Shown here: positions 31,063 to 39,654 of the stretch, in pieces
How the letters are laid out: each line of letters starts with the position of its first letter
Numbering within the stretch: position 1 is the stretch's first letter
Source: Mycolicibacterium brumae
GTDB lineage: Bacteria > Actinomycetota > Actinomycetes > Mycobacteriales > Mycobacteriaceae
Assembly: GCF_025215495.1 (NCBI RefSeq)
Contig: NZ_CP104302.1
Coordinates: 1,116,001-1,180,000 of the forward strand
Direction of reading: 5' to 3'
DNA length: 64,000 nucleotides
Notes under the pieces: generated by a model
The model's input: the letters and a program-made list of their open reading frames with translations, nothing else
Database searches by the model: none
What the model was told of the DNA's origin: nothing
Made by a program: the position numbers and the translations under genes

Positions 31063-31950
31063 CTACAGCACCCCGACGCTAGCCCCGCGGCCCTGGGCGA
31101 AGCCCCAATCCAGCAGTGTGGTGGCCTGATCCCAGTAGGTCGGGCCGCCCTCGCGGATCAGCCCGTAGGTCATCGCGATGACCAGGCGCCGGCCGTCGCG
31201 CGCGGCGGCGCCGACGTAGGTCTTGCGGGCGATGTCGGTGAAGCCGGTCTTGCCGCCCAGGAATCCGGGGTAGCGGAACAGCATCTCGTTCTGGTTGGCC
31301 AGGGTCCGCGGGCCGCTTTTGGCCGGGAACGTCGCGGCGGGCATGGCCAGGATCGCGGCGATGTCCGGGTAGGTCATCGCGTTGCGGAAGATGACCGCCA
31401 GATCGCGCGGGGTGGACCACATGGCCATGCCCGGGGCGTCGATGCCCGACGGGCTGCCGGCGTGGGTGTCGACCGCGCCGATGGCGGCGGCCTTGGCGTT
31501 CATCTTGTCCACCGCGGCGGCCTCGCCGCCGACCATCCGGGCCAGGGTGTTGGCGGCGTCGTTGCCGGACGCCAGCAGCAGGCCCTCCAGCAACTGGCGG
31601 GCGGTGTAGGTCTGGCCGGGCGCCACCCCGGCGCAGTTGCACTCGACCTGGGTGTCGGCGGCGTCGCCGACGATCGTGGTGTCCAGCCCCACCTCGTCGA
31701 TGATCACCTGGGCCAGCAGCGTCTTGATGGTGCTGGCGGGCGCGGTGCGGGCGTGCTCATTGCGGGCGGCGAGCACCTCGCCGGTGTCCACGTCGGCGAC
31801 GATCCAGTTGGGCGCCGGGCCGTCAGGGATCGGCGCGGACCCCAGGGGCTGCAGGTCGACCGGGTCGGCGTGGGCGACGGGCAGGCTGGCGGGCTGACCC
31901 AGGGCGAACACGCACAGGGCAGCGCACAGCGCGGCGAGAAAATGGCGCAT
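31063..31950 (-). CDS. D-alanyl-D-alanine carboxypeptidase (PBP, DacB2-like), paralogue 2
   Basis: The 295-aa protein has a clear Sec signal peptide ending near VAHA (residues 25-28), then S73-T-I-K76, LASGNDAANTL and GGKTGFTD, the SxxK, SxN and KTG motifs. It is colinear with paralogue 1, including the NECNCAGVAPGQTY-like Cys pair (VECNCAGV here, VECSCVGL there), probably a disulfide made by the DsbA/VKOR system. The ATG at 31950 is preceded by TAGGCT at 8 nt. The longer open frame upstream belongs to a shadow of the flavoprotein gene. Confidence 0.9.
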   Translation of the reverse strand: MRHFLAALCAALCVFALGQPASLPVAHADPVDLQPLGSAPIPDGPAPNWIVADVDTGEVLAARNEHARTAPASTIKTLLAQVIIDEVGLDTTIVGDAADTQVECNCAGVAPGQTYTARQLLEGLLLASGNDAANTLARMVGGEAAAVDKMNAKAAAIGAVDTHAGSPSGIDAPGMAMWSTPRDLAVIFRNAMTYPDIAAILAMPAATFPAKSGPRTLANQNEMLFRYPGFLGGKTGFTDIARKTYVGAAARDGRRLVIAMTYGLIREGGPTYWDQATTLLDWGFAQGRGASVGVL

Positions 31951-31988
31951 GGGCAGCCAGCCTAAGCGTCCGTGCGGGTGTCCGGAAA

Positions 31989-33602
31989 TCAGTAGACGTC
32001 GCGCAGGTAGCGGTGATCGCGGATCAGGTCGTTGACGTAGGCGTGCGCGGCGTCGGCGTCGAGCCCGCCGCCGTCGGCGACCACCGCGCGCAGCGCCCGG
32101 TCGACGTCGGGCGCCATCGCGGTGGCGTCGCCGCAGACGTACACGCGCGCGCCGTCCTGCAACCAGGCGTACAGCTCGGCTGCGTTGTCCGCCATCTTGT
32201 GCTGCACGTACTCCTTCTCGCCCGCGTCCCGGGAGAACGCGAGGTCCAGCCGGTTCAGGGTGCCGTCGGCGACGAACCCCTCGAGGTCCTCCTGGTACAG
32301 GAAATCGGTGGCCCGGTTGCGGTCGCCGAAGAACAACCAGTTGCGCCCGGTCGCGCCGGTGACCCGTCGTTCCTCCAGGAACGCCCGGAACGGCGCGACG
32401 CCGGTGCCGGGGCCGATCATGATGATCGGCACGTCGGGGGCCGGCAGCCGGAAAGTGTGGTTGGGGCGCAGGTGGATCTCGACCTCCTGGCCGCCCGCGC
32501 GGTTGAGGTAGTTCGAGGCGACGCCCCCGCGCTCCCGCCCGCCCATCTGGTAGCGGACGGTGGCCACGGTCAGGTGCAGCCGCTCCGGATGGGCCAACGG
32601 GCTGGAGGCGATGGAGTAGTCGCGCGCGGCCAGCGGGCGCAGGTGCTCCAGCAACTCGTCGACGGTGACCTCGGCGTGCTCCAGCAGGTCCAGCAGGTCG
32701 CGGCCGTAGAGCCACTCGGTCAGTCGCTCCGGGTCGAGCCCGAGCAGCACGTCCTTGGTCTCGGCGTGCGTGGTGCGCGCGCCGACCAGGGCGCGCAGCT
32801 CGCGGTGCGGCGCGCGGATCTCGCGGTGCGACAGCAGCTCGTGCAGCGGCTTGGTGAAGCCGTCGGGCACCATGTCGCCGGAGACGCCGAGGTGATCGAG
32901 CATCGCGTCGACCAGCGCGGGGTCGTTGACCGGGCGCACCGCCACCGAATCGCCTGCGGCGTAGGTGATGTCGGAGCCGTCCAGGCTGAGCTCGTAGTGC
33001 CGGACCTCCTTGGTGGAGCCGGGCTTGGTCAGCAGCCGGTTGACCAGGATCTGGGTGCGGAACGGATGCTTGCGCTCCCACTGCAGGACCGACGGGTCAT
33101 GCTCGGTGACGGCCGGGGTCTCGTCGGCGCCGACGGTGGCGGTGCGGGCGGCTTCAAGCAGCTTGACGGTGTCGGCGACCCAGTCCGCGGCGTCGCCGTC
33201 GATGTACTCGTCGTAGATCTGCCGGTCGGCGATCCGGGTGGCGCCCAGTTCGTCGAGGCGGGCGTCGATGACTTTGGAGGCGTTGTTGAACAGCGGGTAG
33301 GTGCTCTCTCCGAGCCCGCACACGGTGAAGCTCAGGTCCGCCAGGGCGGGCGCGTCGTCGGCGGACAGCGCCTCCCAGAAGAGAGATCCGTTGTCCGGCA
33401 GTTCGCCGTCGCCCCAGGTCGAGGTGACCACGACCAGGTGCGACACGTCGGACAGGGCGGTCGGCTCGATGGTGTTGAGCTCGACCGCCTCGGTGTCCAG
33501 GCCGGCCTGGCGGCACGCCTCGGCCAGGTGGACGGCGATGGATTCGGCGTTGCCCATGTCGCTGGCGTAGCCGATGGTCAGCGCGAAGTCGGTGTCAGAC
33601 AC
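31989..33602 (-). CDS. CysJ-like diflavin reductase (sulfite/nitrate reductase flavoprotein type)
   Basis: The 537-aa protein is a flavodoxin (about residues 8-150, with IGYASDMGNAES and VTSTWGDGELPDN) fused to a ferredoxin-NADP reductase module: RDYSIASSP for FAD, GPGTGVAPFRAFLEE for NADP and YVCGDATAMAPDV near the end. Such enzymes pass NADPH electrons through FAD and FMN to a haem partner, which is not encoded nearby. GTG 33602 fits GGGAGGA upstream. An IdeR-like sequence lies just beyond, suggesting iron control. The partner and role are unknown. Confidence 0.88.
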   Translation of the reverse strand: MSDTDFALTIGYASDMGNAESIAVHLAEACRQAGLDTEAVELNTIEPTALSDVSHLVVVTSTWGDGELPDNGSLFWEALSADDAPALADLSFTVCGLGESTYPLFNNASKVIDARLDELGATRIADRQIYDEYIDGDAADWVADTVKLLEAARTATVGADETPAVTEHDPSVLQWERKHPFRTQILVNRLLTKPGSTKEVRHYELSLDGSDITYAAGDSVAVRPVNDPALVDAMLDHLGVSGDMVPDGFTKPLHELLSHREIRAPHRELRALVGARTTHAETKDVLLGLDPERLTEWLYGRDLLDLLEHAEVTVDELLEHLRPLAARDYSIASSPLAHPERLHLTVATVRYQMGGRERGGVASNYLNRAGGQEVEIHLRPNHTFRLPAPDVPIIMIGPGTGVAPFRAFLEERRVTGATGRNWLFFGDRNRATDFLYQEDLEGFVADGTLNRLDLAFSRDAGEKEYVQHKMADNAAELYAWLQDGARVYVCGDATAMAPDVDRALRAVVADGGGLDADAAHAYVNDLIRDHRYLRDVY

Positions 33603-33624
33603 CTGACCATCCTCCCGTACTCTC

Positions 33625-33653
33625 TTAGGGATGTCTTAATTAGGGTTACCTTA
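33625..33653 (-). promoter_or_regulatory. Overlapping IdeR-like iron boxes upstream of the flavoprotein gene
   Basis: Two overlapping 19-mers resemble the IdeR box TWAGGTWAGSCTWACCTWA (recalled). By my count 33635-33653 matches 14 of 19, with a nearly complete right half (GGGTTACCTTA), and 33625-33643 matches 13 of 19. They lie 23-51 bp upstream of GTG 33602, where a repressor would block transcription. They are degenerate, so confidence is moderate. Confidence 0.45.
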
Positions 33654-33729
33654 CGTGAACCGGAGCCGCGATGCACCTCGCCGCTCCGGGCCGCGACGGC
33701 TGGATTTCTTTCCCGGCCGTTCACTCTGG

Positions 33730-33735
33730 CAGAAT
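33730..33735 (+). promoter_or_regulatory. Putative -10 of the rpsP operon, motif shared with rplS
   Basis: TCTGGCAGAATGAGCAG (33725-33741) resembles TCTGGCACAATTGAGCAG at the rplS promoter (36939-36956). CAGAAT is read as the -10 hexamer, leaving a leader of about 120 nt to the rpsP ATG. The shared start-site block suggests common growth-rate control. This is inference from similarity only. Confidence 0.4.
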
Positions 33736-33860
33736 GAGCAGCCGTCTGCGGCGCGACCACGGCTGCGCAGCGGTCACACACGTGAGGCAAAACCGGATCC
33801 GGGCACATCCGCCCGTGATCGCCGAATTGCAGCGTGGCAACCCGAGGAGATATTGGACAC

Positions 33861-34313
33861 ATGGCTGTCAAAATCAAGCTGACCCGGCTCGGCAAGATCC
33901 GCAACCCGCAGTACCGCGTCATCGTGGCCGACGCGCGGACCCGCCGCGACGGCCGGGCGATCGAGGTCATCGGCCGGTACCAGCCGAAGGACGAGCCGAG
34001 CCTCATCGAGATCGATTCCGAGCGCGCCCAGTACTGGCTGGGTGTCGGCGCGCAGCCGACCGAGCCCGTGCTCGCGCTGCTGAAGATCACCGGTGACTGG
34101 CAGAAGTTCAAGGGCCTGCCCGGCGCCGAGGGCACCCTGAAGGTCAAGGAGCCCAAGCCCAGCAGGCTGGAGCTGTTCCAGGCCGCCCTGGCCCAGGCCG
34201 ACGGCGGTTCGACCGGCGACGCCGTCACGCTCAAGAAGAAGAAGGCGCCGAAGAAGGACGAGGCAGCCGCCGACGCCGCCGAGGCCCCCGCCGAAGAAGC
34301 AGCAGCTGAATGA
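33861..34313 (+). CDS. rpsP: 30S ribosomal protein S16
   Basis: The 150-aa product begins [20 protein letters not shown], the S16 core, and ends in a Lys- and Ala/Glu-rich tail typical of actinobacterial S16. The ATG at 33861 is preceded by GAGGAGA; the ORF start nine codons earlier precedes this RBS and is rejected. Its stop overlaps the ATG of the MIRU-like element as ATGA, the start of a coupled string rpsP, MIRU peptide, KH protein, rimM and trmD. Confidence 0.97.
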   Translation: MAVKIKLTRLGKIRNPQYRVIVADARTRRDGRAIEVIGRYQPKDEPSLIEIDSERAQYWLGVGAQPTEPVLALLKITGDWQKFKGLPGAEGTLKVKEPKPSRLELFQAALAQADGGSTGDAVTLKKKKAPKKDEAAADAAEAPAEEAAAE

Positions 34314-34372
34314 GCGTCGCGAGTCGACGATGCGGGGCGAGGAACGAGCCCCGAGGAGGAGCGAGCAAATGA
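34310..34372 (+). repeat. MIRU-like 63-nt element with 20-residue ORF, copy 2 (rpsP to KH gene)
   Basis: The ATG at 34310 overlaps the rpsP stop (ATGA) and the TGA at 34370-34372 overlaps the KH-gene ATG (34369). The 20-residue frame starts [14 protein letters not shown]. This copy therefore links both neighbours by 4-nt overlaps, the textbook MIRU arrangement. It supplies GGAGGAGCGAG as RBS. Confidence 0.88.
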
Positions 34373-34611
34373 GCACCGTCGTCGTTGACGCGGTAGAGCA
34401 CCTGGTTCGCGGCATCGTCGACAATCCCGACGATGTCCGCGTCGACATGGTGACCAACCGGCGCGGCCGCACGGTCGAGGTCCACGTCCACCCTGATGAC
34501 CTGGGCAAGGTCATCGGGCGTGGCGGCCGGACCGCCACCGCCCTGCGGACCCTGGTCGCCGGCATCGGCGGCCGCGGCATCCGCGTCGACGTGGTGGACA
34601 CCGACCAGTAG
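34369..34611 (+). CDS. KH-domain RNA-binding protein (KhpA/YlqC-like)
   Basis: The 80-aa protein is a single KH domain with the GxxG loop in VIGRGGRTATALRTLV. Homologues (KhpA) are global RNA-binding proteins usually found between rpsP and rimM, exactly as here (Rv2908c position, recalled). The start at 34369 follows the repeat RBS; rimM begins 3 nt after the stop. Confidence 0.94.
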   Translation: MSTVVVDAVEHLVRGIVDNPDDVRVDMVTNRRGRTVEVHVHPDDLGKVIGRGGRTATALRTLVAGIGGRGIRVDVVDTDQ

Positions 34612-34614
34612 TCC

Positions 34615-35145
34615 ATGGAACTGGTCGTCGGCCGGGTCGCCAAGGCCCACGGAATCACCGGCGAGATCGTCGTCGAGGTTCGAACCGACGATCCGGACCT
34701 CCGGTTCTCACCAGGTGAGACGTTGCACGCCAAGGGCTTTCGCGGGGCGCCTGATCGCGACTTCGTGATCGAGACGGTCCGCGAGCACAGCGGCCGACTG
34801 CTGGTGCGCCTCGACGGCGTCCGCGATCGTGACTCCGCCGACGCGCTGCGCGGCACATTGTTCGTCGTGGACTCCGCCGAGCTGCCGCCCATCGACGAGT
34901 CCGACGAGTACTACGACCACCAACTCGAGGGCCTCGCGGTGCGCACCGTCGGCGGCGAACCGGTGGGTGTGGTCGCCGAGGTGTTGCACACCGCGGCGGG
35001 CGAGCTGCTGAGCGTGAAAACCGAAGCGGGACGCGAGATTCTGGTGCCGTTCGTCACCGCCATCGTCCCGACGGTGTCGCTGGCCGACGGTGTGGTCGAG
35101 ATCGACCCGCCCGAAGGCCTGCTCGACCTGGAAGCGCTGGGGTAG
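34615..35145 (+). CDS. rimM: Ribosome maturation factor RimM
   Basis: The 176-aa protein has the N-terminal RimM barrel ([27 protein letters not shown]) and the C-terminal PRC-barrel ([16 protein letters not shown] to [15 protein letters not shown], then [11 protein letters not shown]). It assists 30S head assembly with S19. Tight spacing to the KH gene and trmD indicates one operon. Confidence 0.96.
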   Translation: MELVVGRVAKAHGITGEIVVEVRTDDPDLRFSPGETLHAKGFRGAPDRDFVIETVREHSGRLLVRLDGVRDRDSADALRGTLFVVDSAELPPIDESDEYYDHQLEGLAVRTVGGEPVGVVAEVLHTAAGELLSVKTEAGREILVPFVTAIVPTVSLADGVVEIDPPEGLLDLEALG

Positions 35146-35153
35146 AGCCGCGG

Positions 35154-35840
35154 ATGCGGATCGACGTCCTCACCATTTTCCCGGACTACCTGGCGCCGCT
35201 GCGACAATCGTTGCCCGGCAAGGCGATCGACGCCGGAATCGTCGAACTCGGCGTTCACGACCTGCGGGACTGGACCCACGACGTGCACCGCTCGGTGGAC
35301 GACTCGCCGTACGGCGGCGGGCCCGGAATGGTGATGAAGGCGCCGGTCTGGGGCGACGCGCTCGACGAAATCTGCACGCCGGAAACGCTTTTGGTGGTCC
35401 CGACGCCGGCCGGCGCGTTGTTCGACCAGCAGACCGCCGCGCGCTGGAGCGCCGAATCGCACCTGGTGTTCGCCTGCGGACGCTACGAAGGCATCGACCA
35501 GCGGGTCGCCGACGACGCCGCCACCCGGATGCGGGTCGAGGAGGTCTCCATCGGCGATTATGTGCTCGCCGGGGGAGAGTCGGCCACCCTGGTGATGGTC
35601 GAAGCCGTGGTGCGGCTGCTGCCCGAGGTGCTCGGAAACCCCGAATCACACCGCGACGACTCGCATTCGGCGCATGTCGGGGGACTGCTGGAAGGGCCCA
35701 GCTACACCCGCCCGCCGAGCTGGCGCGGCCTGGACGTGCCCGCGGTGCTGCTCTCCGGGGACCACGCCCGGATCGCGGCCTGGCGCCACGAGCAGCGGCT
35801 GGAGCGCACCCAGGCCCGCCGCCCCGATCTGCTGGATTAA
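35154..35840 (+). CDS. trmD: tRNA (guanine37-N1)-methyltransferase
   Basis: The 228-aa SPOUT enzyme shows [40 protein letters not shown] and [13 protein letters not shown], the trefoil-knot SAM site. It makes m1G37 and prevents frameshifting. Its TAA (35838-35840) overlaps the stop of the convergent lipoprotein gene within TTAA. Confidence 0.97.
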   Translation: MRIDVLTIFPDYLAPLRQSLPGKAIDAGIVELGVHDLRDWTHDVHRSVDDSPYGGGPGMVMKAPVWGDALDEICTPETLLVVPTPAGALFDQQTAARWSAESHLVFACGRYEGIDQRVADDAATRMRVEEVSIGDYVLAGGESATLVMVEAVVRLLPEVLGNPESHRDDSHSAHVGGLLEGPSYTRPPSWRGLDVPAVLLSGDHARIAAWRHEQRLERTQARRPDLLD

Positions 35841-36748
35841 ATCTTCCCGCCCGGGAACATGGTCTTCACCACGTCGGTGACGGTCTCGCGGGCGGCGAAG
35901 TCGTCGCCGGCCTGCAGCGAGTACACCACCACGACGTAGCGCCGGTCCGCGCCGACCACGCCGGTGGACAGGTGCATCCAGTCCGCCCCGATGCAGCACA
36001 TCCAGCCCTGCTTGACGGCCACCTGCTCGCCGTAGAGCCCGTCGGGAACGCCGAAGCGCTGCGGGTAGCCGTCCAGCCCGTTGGGCGTGGACCGGGCCAG
36101 CGCCCCGATGATGATGTCGCCCCGCTCGCGGGACAGCCCGCCGGCGCCGCGGAGCAGCATGTCGTAGTAGCGGACCAGGTCGCCCGCGGTGGTCAGGGTG
36201 TTCCACCACCGGCCATTGGGCGGGCCGAACGTCGACCCCAGTCCGTAGCGGGCGGCCACCCGGCCGATGATCTGGTCCCCGCCGTTGCGGTTCCAGAACT
36301 CCTCGGCGGCGTTGTCATCGGAGGAGCGCAGCATCTGCCGCAGTTTCGCGAGGTCGTCGCCGTCCAGGGCGGGGTCGCGCTGCAGCAGGTCGTCGGCGAT
36401 GAACAGTTTGGCCACCGACGCGGTGGCCAGCGCGCGGGGTGAGCCCGCCGCGACCTGCTGGCCGGTGGTGCGGTCCAACACCAGCACCGTGACCTGCGCG
36501 CCCTGATCGGCGGCCTGCGCGACGGCGTCCTGGGCGCGGCTCGGCAGTCCCTCGAGCGCGGCGGTCGGCGGAAGCAGCGACAGATTGGGTAGCGGGGCCT
36601 GCGGGGCGGCCAGGTCCTGGCCCGCCGACGCCGGCTCGGCGTAGACCCGGGCCTCGCAGGCGCTGGTGGAGCCCGCGGTCAGAATCGCGACCAGCAGGGC
36701 CGAGGTCACCGACGTCATCCGCCGCGCGGTCGCCGTGCGCCGAAGCAT
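35837..36748 (-). CDS. lppW: Exported serine hydrolase, beta-lactamase-like (LppW-type)
   Basis: The 303-aa protein has an N-terminal signal (about residues 12-31) with a Cys after TSA, a weak lipobox. The domain follows class A beta-lactamase/PBP topology: [15 protein letters not shown] (SxxK), [11 protein letters not shown] (SDN-like) and KQGWMCC in place of the KTG region. It matches LppW, located between trmD and rplS in M. tuberculosis (recalled). The activity is unproven, since the KTG triad is not canonical. The ATG has GGAGAG upstream. It converges on trmD with a 4-bp overlap. Confidence 0.85.
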   Translation of the reverse strand: MLRRTATARRMTSVTSALLVAILTAGSTSACEARVYAEPASAGQDLAAPQAPLPNLSLLPPTAALEGLPSRAQDAVAQAADQGAQVTVLVLDRTTGQQVAAGSPRALATASVAKLFIADDLLQRDPALDGDDLAKLRQMLRSSDDNAAEEFWNRNGGDQIIGRVAARYGLGSTFGPPNGRWWNTLTTAGDLVRYYDMLLRGAGGLSRERGDIIIGALARSTPNGLDGYPQRFGVPDGLYGEQVAVKQGWMCCIGADWMHLSTGVVGADRRYVVVVYSLQAGDDFAARETVTDVVKTMFPGGKI

Positions 36749-37085
36749 CGCTCTCCTTCACCGCGAGTGGATTCCGGGCCGCGGCCCGGGGGCTCGACAT
36801 CGGCCCTCGTCCCGCTCAGATTAATGTGTCCGGCGGCCTCTGGCGAAGCCGATGCGCTGGCAGCGGCTGTGCCGCCGCTCACGCCGGCGTCCCGGCCCGG
36901 GCCGGCGCCGCGGCGCGATTTCACTGGCGGCGCGGCATCTGGCACAATTGAGCAGTTGTCTCCGCCGGCCGGTTCGCGCCGCTCGCGGCGGCAGACCCCC
37001 GAATGCCCATCGGCTCGGCGCCGATTCGCCTGATCACCGGCGAACACCGCTGCGCACGAACCGCGAACGCAAGGAAGAGTCACCG
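36749..37085. promoter_or_regulatory. Divergent lppW-rplS intergenic region with rplS promoter and leader
   Basis: These 337 bp contain no gene. TCTGGCACAATTGAGCAG (36939-36956) carries a CACAAT -10 for rplS and resembles the rpsP promoter; the leader from about 36955 is roughly 130 nt and GC-rich with several possible stems. AAGGAAGAG (37071-37079) is the rplS RBS. On the minus strand a TTAATCT is the best -10 guess for lppW. Confidence 0.5.
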
Positions 37086-37427
37086 ATGAACACGCTGGAC
37101 TTCGTCGACCAGGCGTCGCTGCGCGACGACATCCCGGCCTTCGGCCCCGGCGACACCGTGAACGTGCACGTCAAGGTCATCGAGGGCGCCAAGGAGCGCA
37201 TCCAGGTGTTCAAGGGCGCCGTCATCCGCCGCCAGGGCGGTGGCATCCGCGAGACGTTCACCGTCCGCAAGGAGAGCTACGGCGTCGGCGTCGAGCGGAC
37301 CTTCCCGGTGCACTCGCCGAACATCGACCACATCGAGGTGCTCACCCGCGGCGACGTCCGTCGCGCGAAGCTCTACTACCTGCGCGAACTGCGTGGCAAG
37401 AAGGCCAAGATCAAGGAAAAGCGCTGA
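37086..37427 (+). CDS. rplS: 50S ribosomal protein L19
   Basis: The 113-aa protein has the L19 core: [41 protein letters not shown] and [20 protein letters not shown]. It lies at the 30S-50S interface. The ATG at 37086 is fixed by the RBS 37071-37079 and by the L19 N-terminus. It heads the rplS-lepB-rnhB cluster. Confidence 0.98.
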   Translation: MNTLDFVDQASLRDDIPAFGPGDTVNVHVKVIEGAKERIQVFKGAVIRRQGGGIRETFTVRKESYGVGVERTFPVHSPNIDHIEVLTRGDVRRAKLYYLRELRGKKAKIKEKR

Positions 37428-37472
37428 AAGCGCTCGGCCCGCGCCGAGTTGCCCTGATCGCATTCTGATTCC

Positions 37473-38282
37473 GTGACCGACGCTTCGGAACCGGTAGACC
37501 CCGCCTCGGCGGAAGACGAACGCTCCGGCGAGAATCCCGCGCCGAAGAAGAAGCCGTCCGCGACGCGTGAGATCGCCACGCTGGCGGCCATCGCCATCGC
37601 GATCTACTGGGTCACCCTGACGTTCGTCGCGCAGCCGTACCTGATCCCGTCGGAGTCCATGCAGCCGACGCTGCACGGCTGCCCCGGCTGCACCGGCGAC
37701 CGCATCATGGTCGACAAGATGACCTACCGGTTCTCCGATCCGGAGCCCGGCGACGTGGTCGTTTTCCTCGGCCCCCCGAACTGGAACGTCGGCTACAAGT
37801 CGATCCGCTCGGAGAATCCGGTGCTGCGCGCCGTGCAGAATGCGCTGTCGGTCTTCAAATTCGTCCCGCCCGATGAGAACGACCTGGTCAAGCGGGTGAT
37901 CGCGGTCGGAGGGCAGACGGTCGCCTGTCGCGCCGACACCGGGCTGACCGTCGACGGCAAACCGCTGCACGAGCCCTACCTGGACGTCCAGACGATGGGT
38001 GTGGATCCGGCCGCACGGCCCTGCCTGGGCAACGAGTTCGGGCCGGTGACGGTGCCCGACGGCAAGCTGTGGGTGATGGGCGACAACCGCACGCACTCCT
38101 GGGACTCCCGCGGGCACTGCGAGAACGGGACGGACGTGAACCAGACCGGTGTGTACTGCACCGGCGACCCGGAGTACGGCACCGTTCCGGTGGCCAATGT
38201 GATCGGCAAGGCGCGGTTCATCGCCTGGCCGCCGGGCCGCTGGGGTGGTGTCATCACGGTCAACCCGCAGCAGGGGGACTAG
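37473..38282 (+). CDS. lepB: Type I signal peptidase
   Basis: The 269-aa membrane protease has an acidic cytoplasmic N-terminus, one transmembrane helix (about residues 34-54) and boxes B-E: IPSESMQPTL with catalytic S62, DLVKRVIAVGG with general base K140, and VMGDNRTHSWDSRGH. It releases Sec and Tat preproteins outside the membrane. Extra Cys (CPGCTGD, a later pair) may form disulfides. The GTG start is 45 nt after rplS. Confidence 0.96.
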   Translation: MTDASEPVDPASAEDERSGENPAPKKKPSATREIATLAAIAIAIYWVTLTFVAQPYLIPSESMQPTLHGCPGCTGDRIMVDKMTYRFSDPEPGDVVVFLGPPNWNVGYKSIRSENPVLRAVQNALSVFKFVPPDENDLVKRVIAVGGQTVACRADTGLTVDGKPLHEPYLDVQTMGVDPAARPCLGNEFGPVTVPDGKLWVMGDNRTHSWDSRGHCENGTDVNQTGVYCTGDPEYGTVPVANVIGKARFIAWPPGRWGGVITVNPQQGD

Positions 38283-38996
38283 TTGCCCAGCTGGCCGCCA
38301 CGCACGGTGATCCGCCGATCCGGCGGCCTGCGGACGCTGGAGTCGGCGCTCTACCGCAGCGGATTGGGTCCGGTGGCCGGCGTCGACGAGGTCGGGCGGG
38401 GCGCCTGCGCGGGACCGCTGGTCGTCGCCGCCTGCGTGCTGGGGCCAGGCCGCCGCGAATCGCTGGCCGCCCTCGACGACTCCAAGAAGCTCGGCGCGGC
38501 CGAGCGGGAGCGGCTGTTCCCGCTGATCCAGCGGCACGCGCTGGCCTATCACGTGGTGTACATCGACTCGGTCGAAGTGGACCGGCTCGGCGTGCACGTC
38601 GCCAATATCGAGGGCATGCGCCGCGCGGTGGCCGGCCTGACGGTGCGGCCCGGTTACGTGCTGTCCGACGGTTTCCGGGTGCCCGGGTTGGCGGCGCCGT
38701 CGCTTCCGGTGATCGGCGGCGACGGGGTGGCGGCCTGCATCGCCGCGGCCAGCGTGCTGGCCAAGGTGAGCCGGGACCGACTGATGTGCGAGCTGGACCG
38801 CCGCCGGCCCGGGTACGGGTTCGCCGAGCACAAGGGCTACTGCACGGCCGCGCACACCGCGGCGCTGTCCGAACTCGGCCCGTGCGACGAGCACCGGTAT
38901 TCCTACGTCAACGTGCGGCGCGCGGCCGCGGAATTCAACGGGCGCCTCGCCGTCGAGGACGCGGCGCGCCCCCGACGGCGTCTGGGCAACGGGTAA
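38283..38996 (+). CDS. rnhB: Ribonuclease HII
   Basis: The 237-aa enzyme shows [18 protein letters not shown] with catalytic D35 and E36, LDDSKKL, and VLSDGF plus the later Asp of the active site. It removes RNA from RNA-DNA hybrids and misincorporated ribonucleotides. The TTG at 38283 directly abuts the lepB TAG and gives [15 protein letters not shown], matching the mycobacterial N-terminus I recall. Confidence 0.94.
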   Translation: MPSWPPRTVIRRSGGLRTLESALYRSGLGPVAGVDEVGRGACAGPLVVAACVLGPGRRESLAALDDSKKLGAAERERLFPLIQRHALAYHVVYIDSVEVDRLGVHVANIEGMRRAVAGLTVRPGYVLSDGFRVPGLAAPSLPVIGGDGVAACIAAASVLAKVSRDRLMCELDRRRPGYGFAEHKGYCTAAHTAALSELGPCDEHRYSYVNVRRAAAEFNGRLAVEDAARPRRRLGNG

Positions 38997-39010
38997 GGGA
39001 CAATGGACGC

Positions 39011-39073
39011 ATGAGCACCGCGAGTCGACGATGCGGGGCGAGGAACGAGCCCTGCGGAGGAGCGAGCGCATGA
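39011..39073 (+). repeat. MIRU-like 63-nt element with 20-residue ORF, copy 3 (rnhB to DUF2469 gene)
   Basis: The ATG at 39011 starts a 20-residue frame (MSTASRRCGARNEP...) whose TGA 39071-39073 overlaps the next gene's ATG at 39070. It differs from copy 1 at only a few bases and carries GGAGGAGCGAG as RBS. Unlike copy 2 it is separated by 14 nt from the upstream stop. Confidence 0.86.
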
Positions 39074-39375
39074 GCGCTGAGGATCTCGAAAAGTACGAAA
39101 CCGAGATGGAGCTCTCGCTGTACCGCGAGTACAAGGACATCGTCGGCCAGTTCAGCTACGTCGTGGAGACCGAGCGCCGGTTCTACCTGGCCAACAGCGT
39201 CGAGTTGATCCCGCGCAACGCCGACGGCGAGGTGTACTTCGAACTGCGGTTGGCCGACGCCTGGGTGTGGGACATGTACCGGCCCGCCCGTTTCGTCAAG
39301 CAGGTGCGGGTGATCACCTTCAAAGACGTCAATATCGAAGAGGTCGAGAAGCCCGAGTTGCGGCTGCCCGAGTAG
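39070..39375 (+). CDS. DUF2469 protein (Rv2901c-like)
   Basis: The 101-aa acidic protein starts MSAEDLEKYETEMELSLYRE and contains VVETERRFYLANSVELIP and AWVWDMYRPARFVKQVRV, conserved actinobacterial DUF2469 blocks. The function is unknown. Its translation is coupled to the MIRU-like element by ATGA. The stop is 6 nt from the convergent Cys-rich gene. Confidence 0.9.
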   Translation: MSAEDLEKYETEMELSLYREYKDIVGQFSYVVETERRFYLANSVELIPRNADGEVYFELRLADAWVWDMYRPARFVKQVRVITFKDVNIEEVEKPELRLPE

Positions 39376-39381
39376 CGGCGA

Positions 39382-39654
39382 TCAGGGCTGTTCGGGCCGG
39401 ATCCTGGTGACTCGGCGCACCGAGATACGTTCCGCGCCGCACAGTCGGCAGTCCAGGGTGCGCAACCGCAGGCGCAGGTTGGCCAGGCTCAGCGCGCGCT
39501 GGCAGAACGGGTAGTGGCATCCGCAGGACAGGGTGATCCACCAGTGTGCGGCGTGATCTTCGTGTGAGCACAGACCCTTGCAACTGCACAGGATCTCAGG
39601 TTCGAACTCCAGGGCTGCCAGCGAGATTTCCAGGTCGGCCGTCGCGATCGTCAC
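39382..39654 (-). CDS. Small cysteine-rich putative zinc-binding protein
   Basis: The 90-aa frame has a GTG start at 39654 and eight cysteines in CSCKGLCSHEDH, SCGCHYPFC and CRLCGAE, plus two His, a pattern suited to binding two zinc ions. I do not recognise a named family. High GC3 and the metal-ligand spacing favour a real gene, and its convergent stop is 6 nt from the DUF2469 gene. It could be a transcription- or translation-related zinc ribbon. Confidence 0.6.
   Translation of the reverse strand: MTIATADLEISLAALEFEPEILCSCKGLCSHEDHAAHWWITLSCGCHYPFCQRALSLANLRLRLRTLDCRLCGAERISVRRVTRIRPEQP

Noticed and set aside
29815..31965. Long plus-strand ORF of 716 codons
   Set aside because: It is the antisense shadow of the two carboxypeptidase genes plus the repeat array; the minus-strand frames carry the PBP motifs.
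31063..33081. Extended N-terminus of carboxypeptidase paralogue 2
   Set aside because: The extra about 377 codons overlap the flavoprotein gene in the same orientation and are its frame shadow; the signal peptide begins at ATG 31950.
33834..33860. rpsP start at 33834
   Set aside because: The nine extra codons contain the RBS GAGGAG; S16 starts at 33861.
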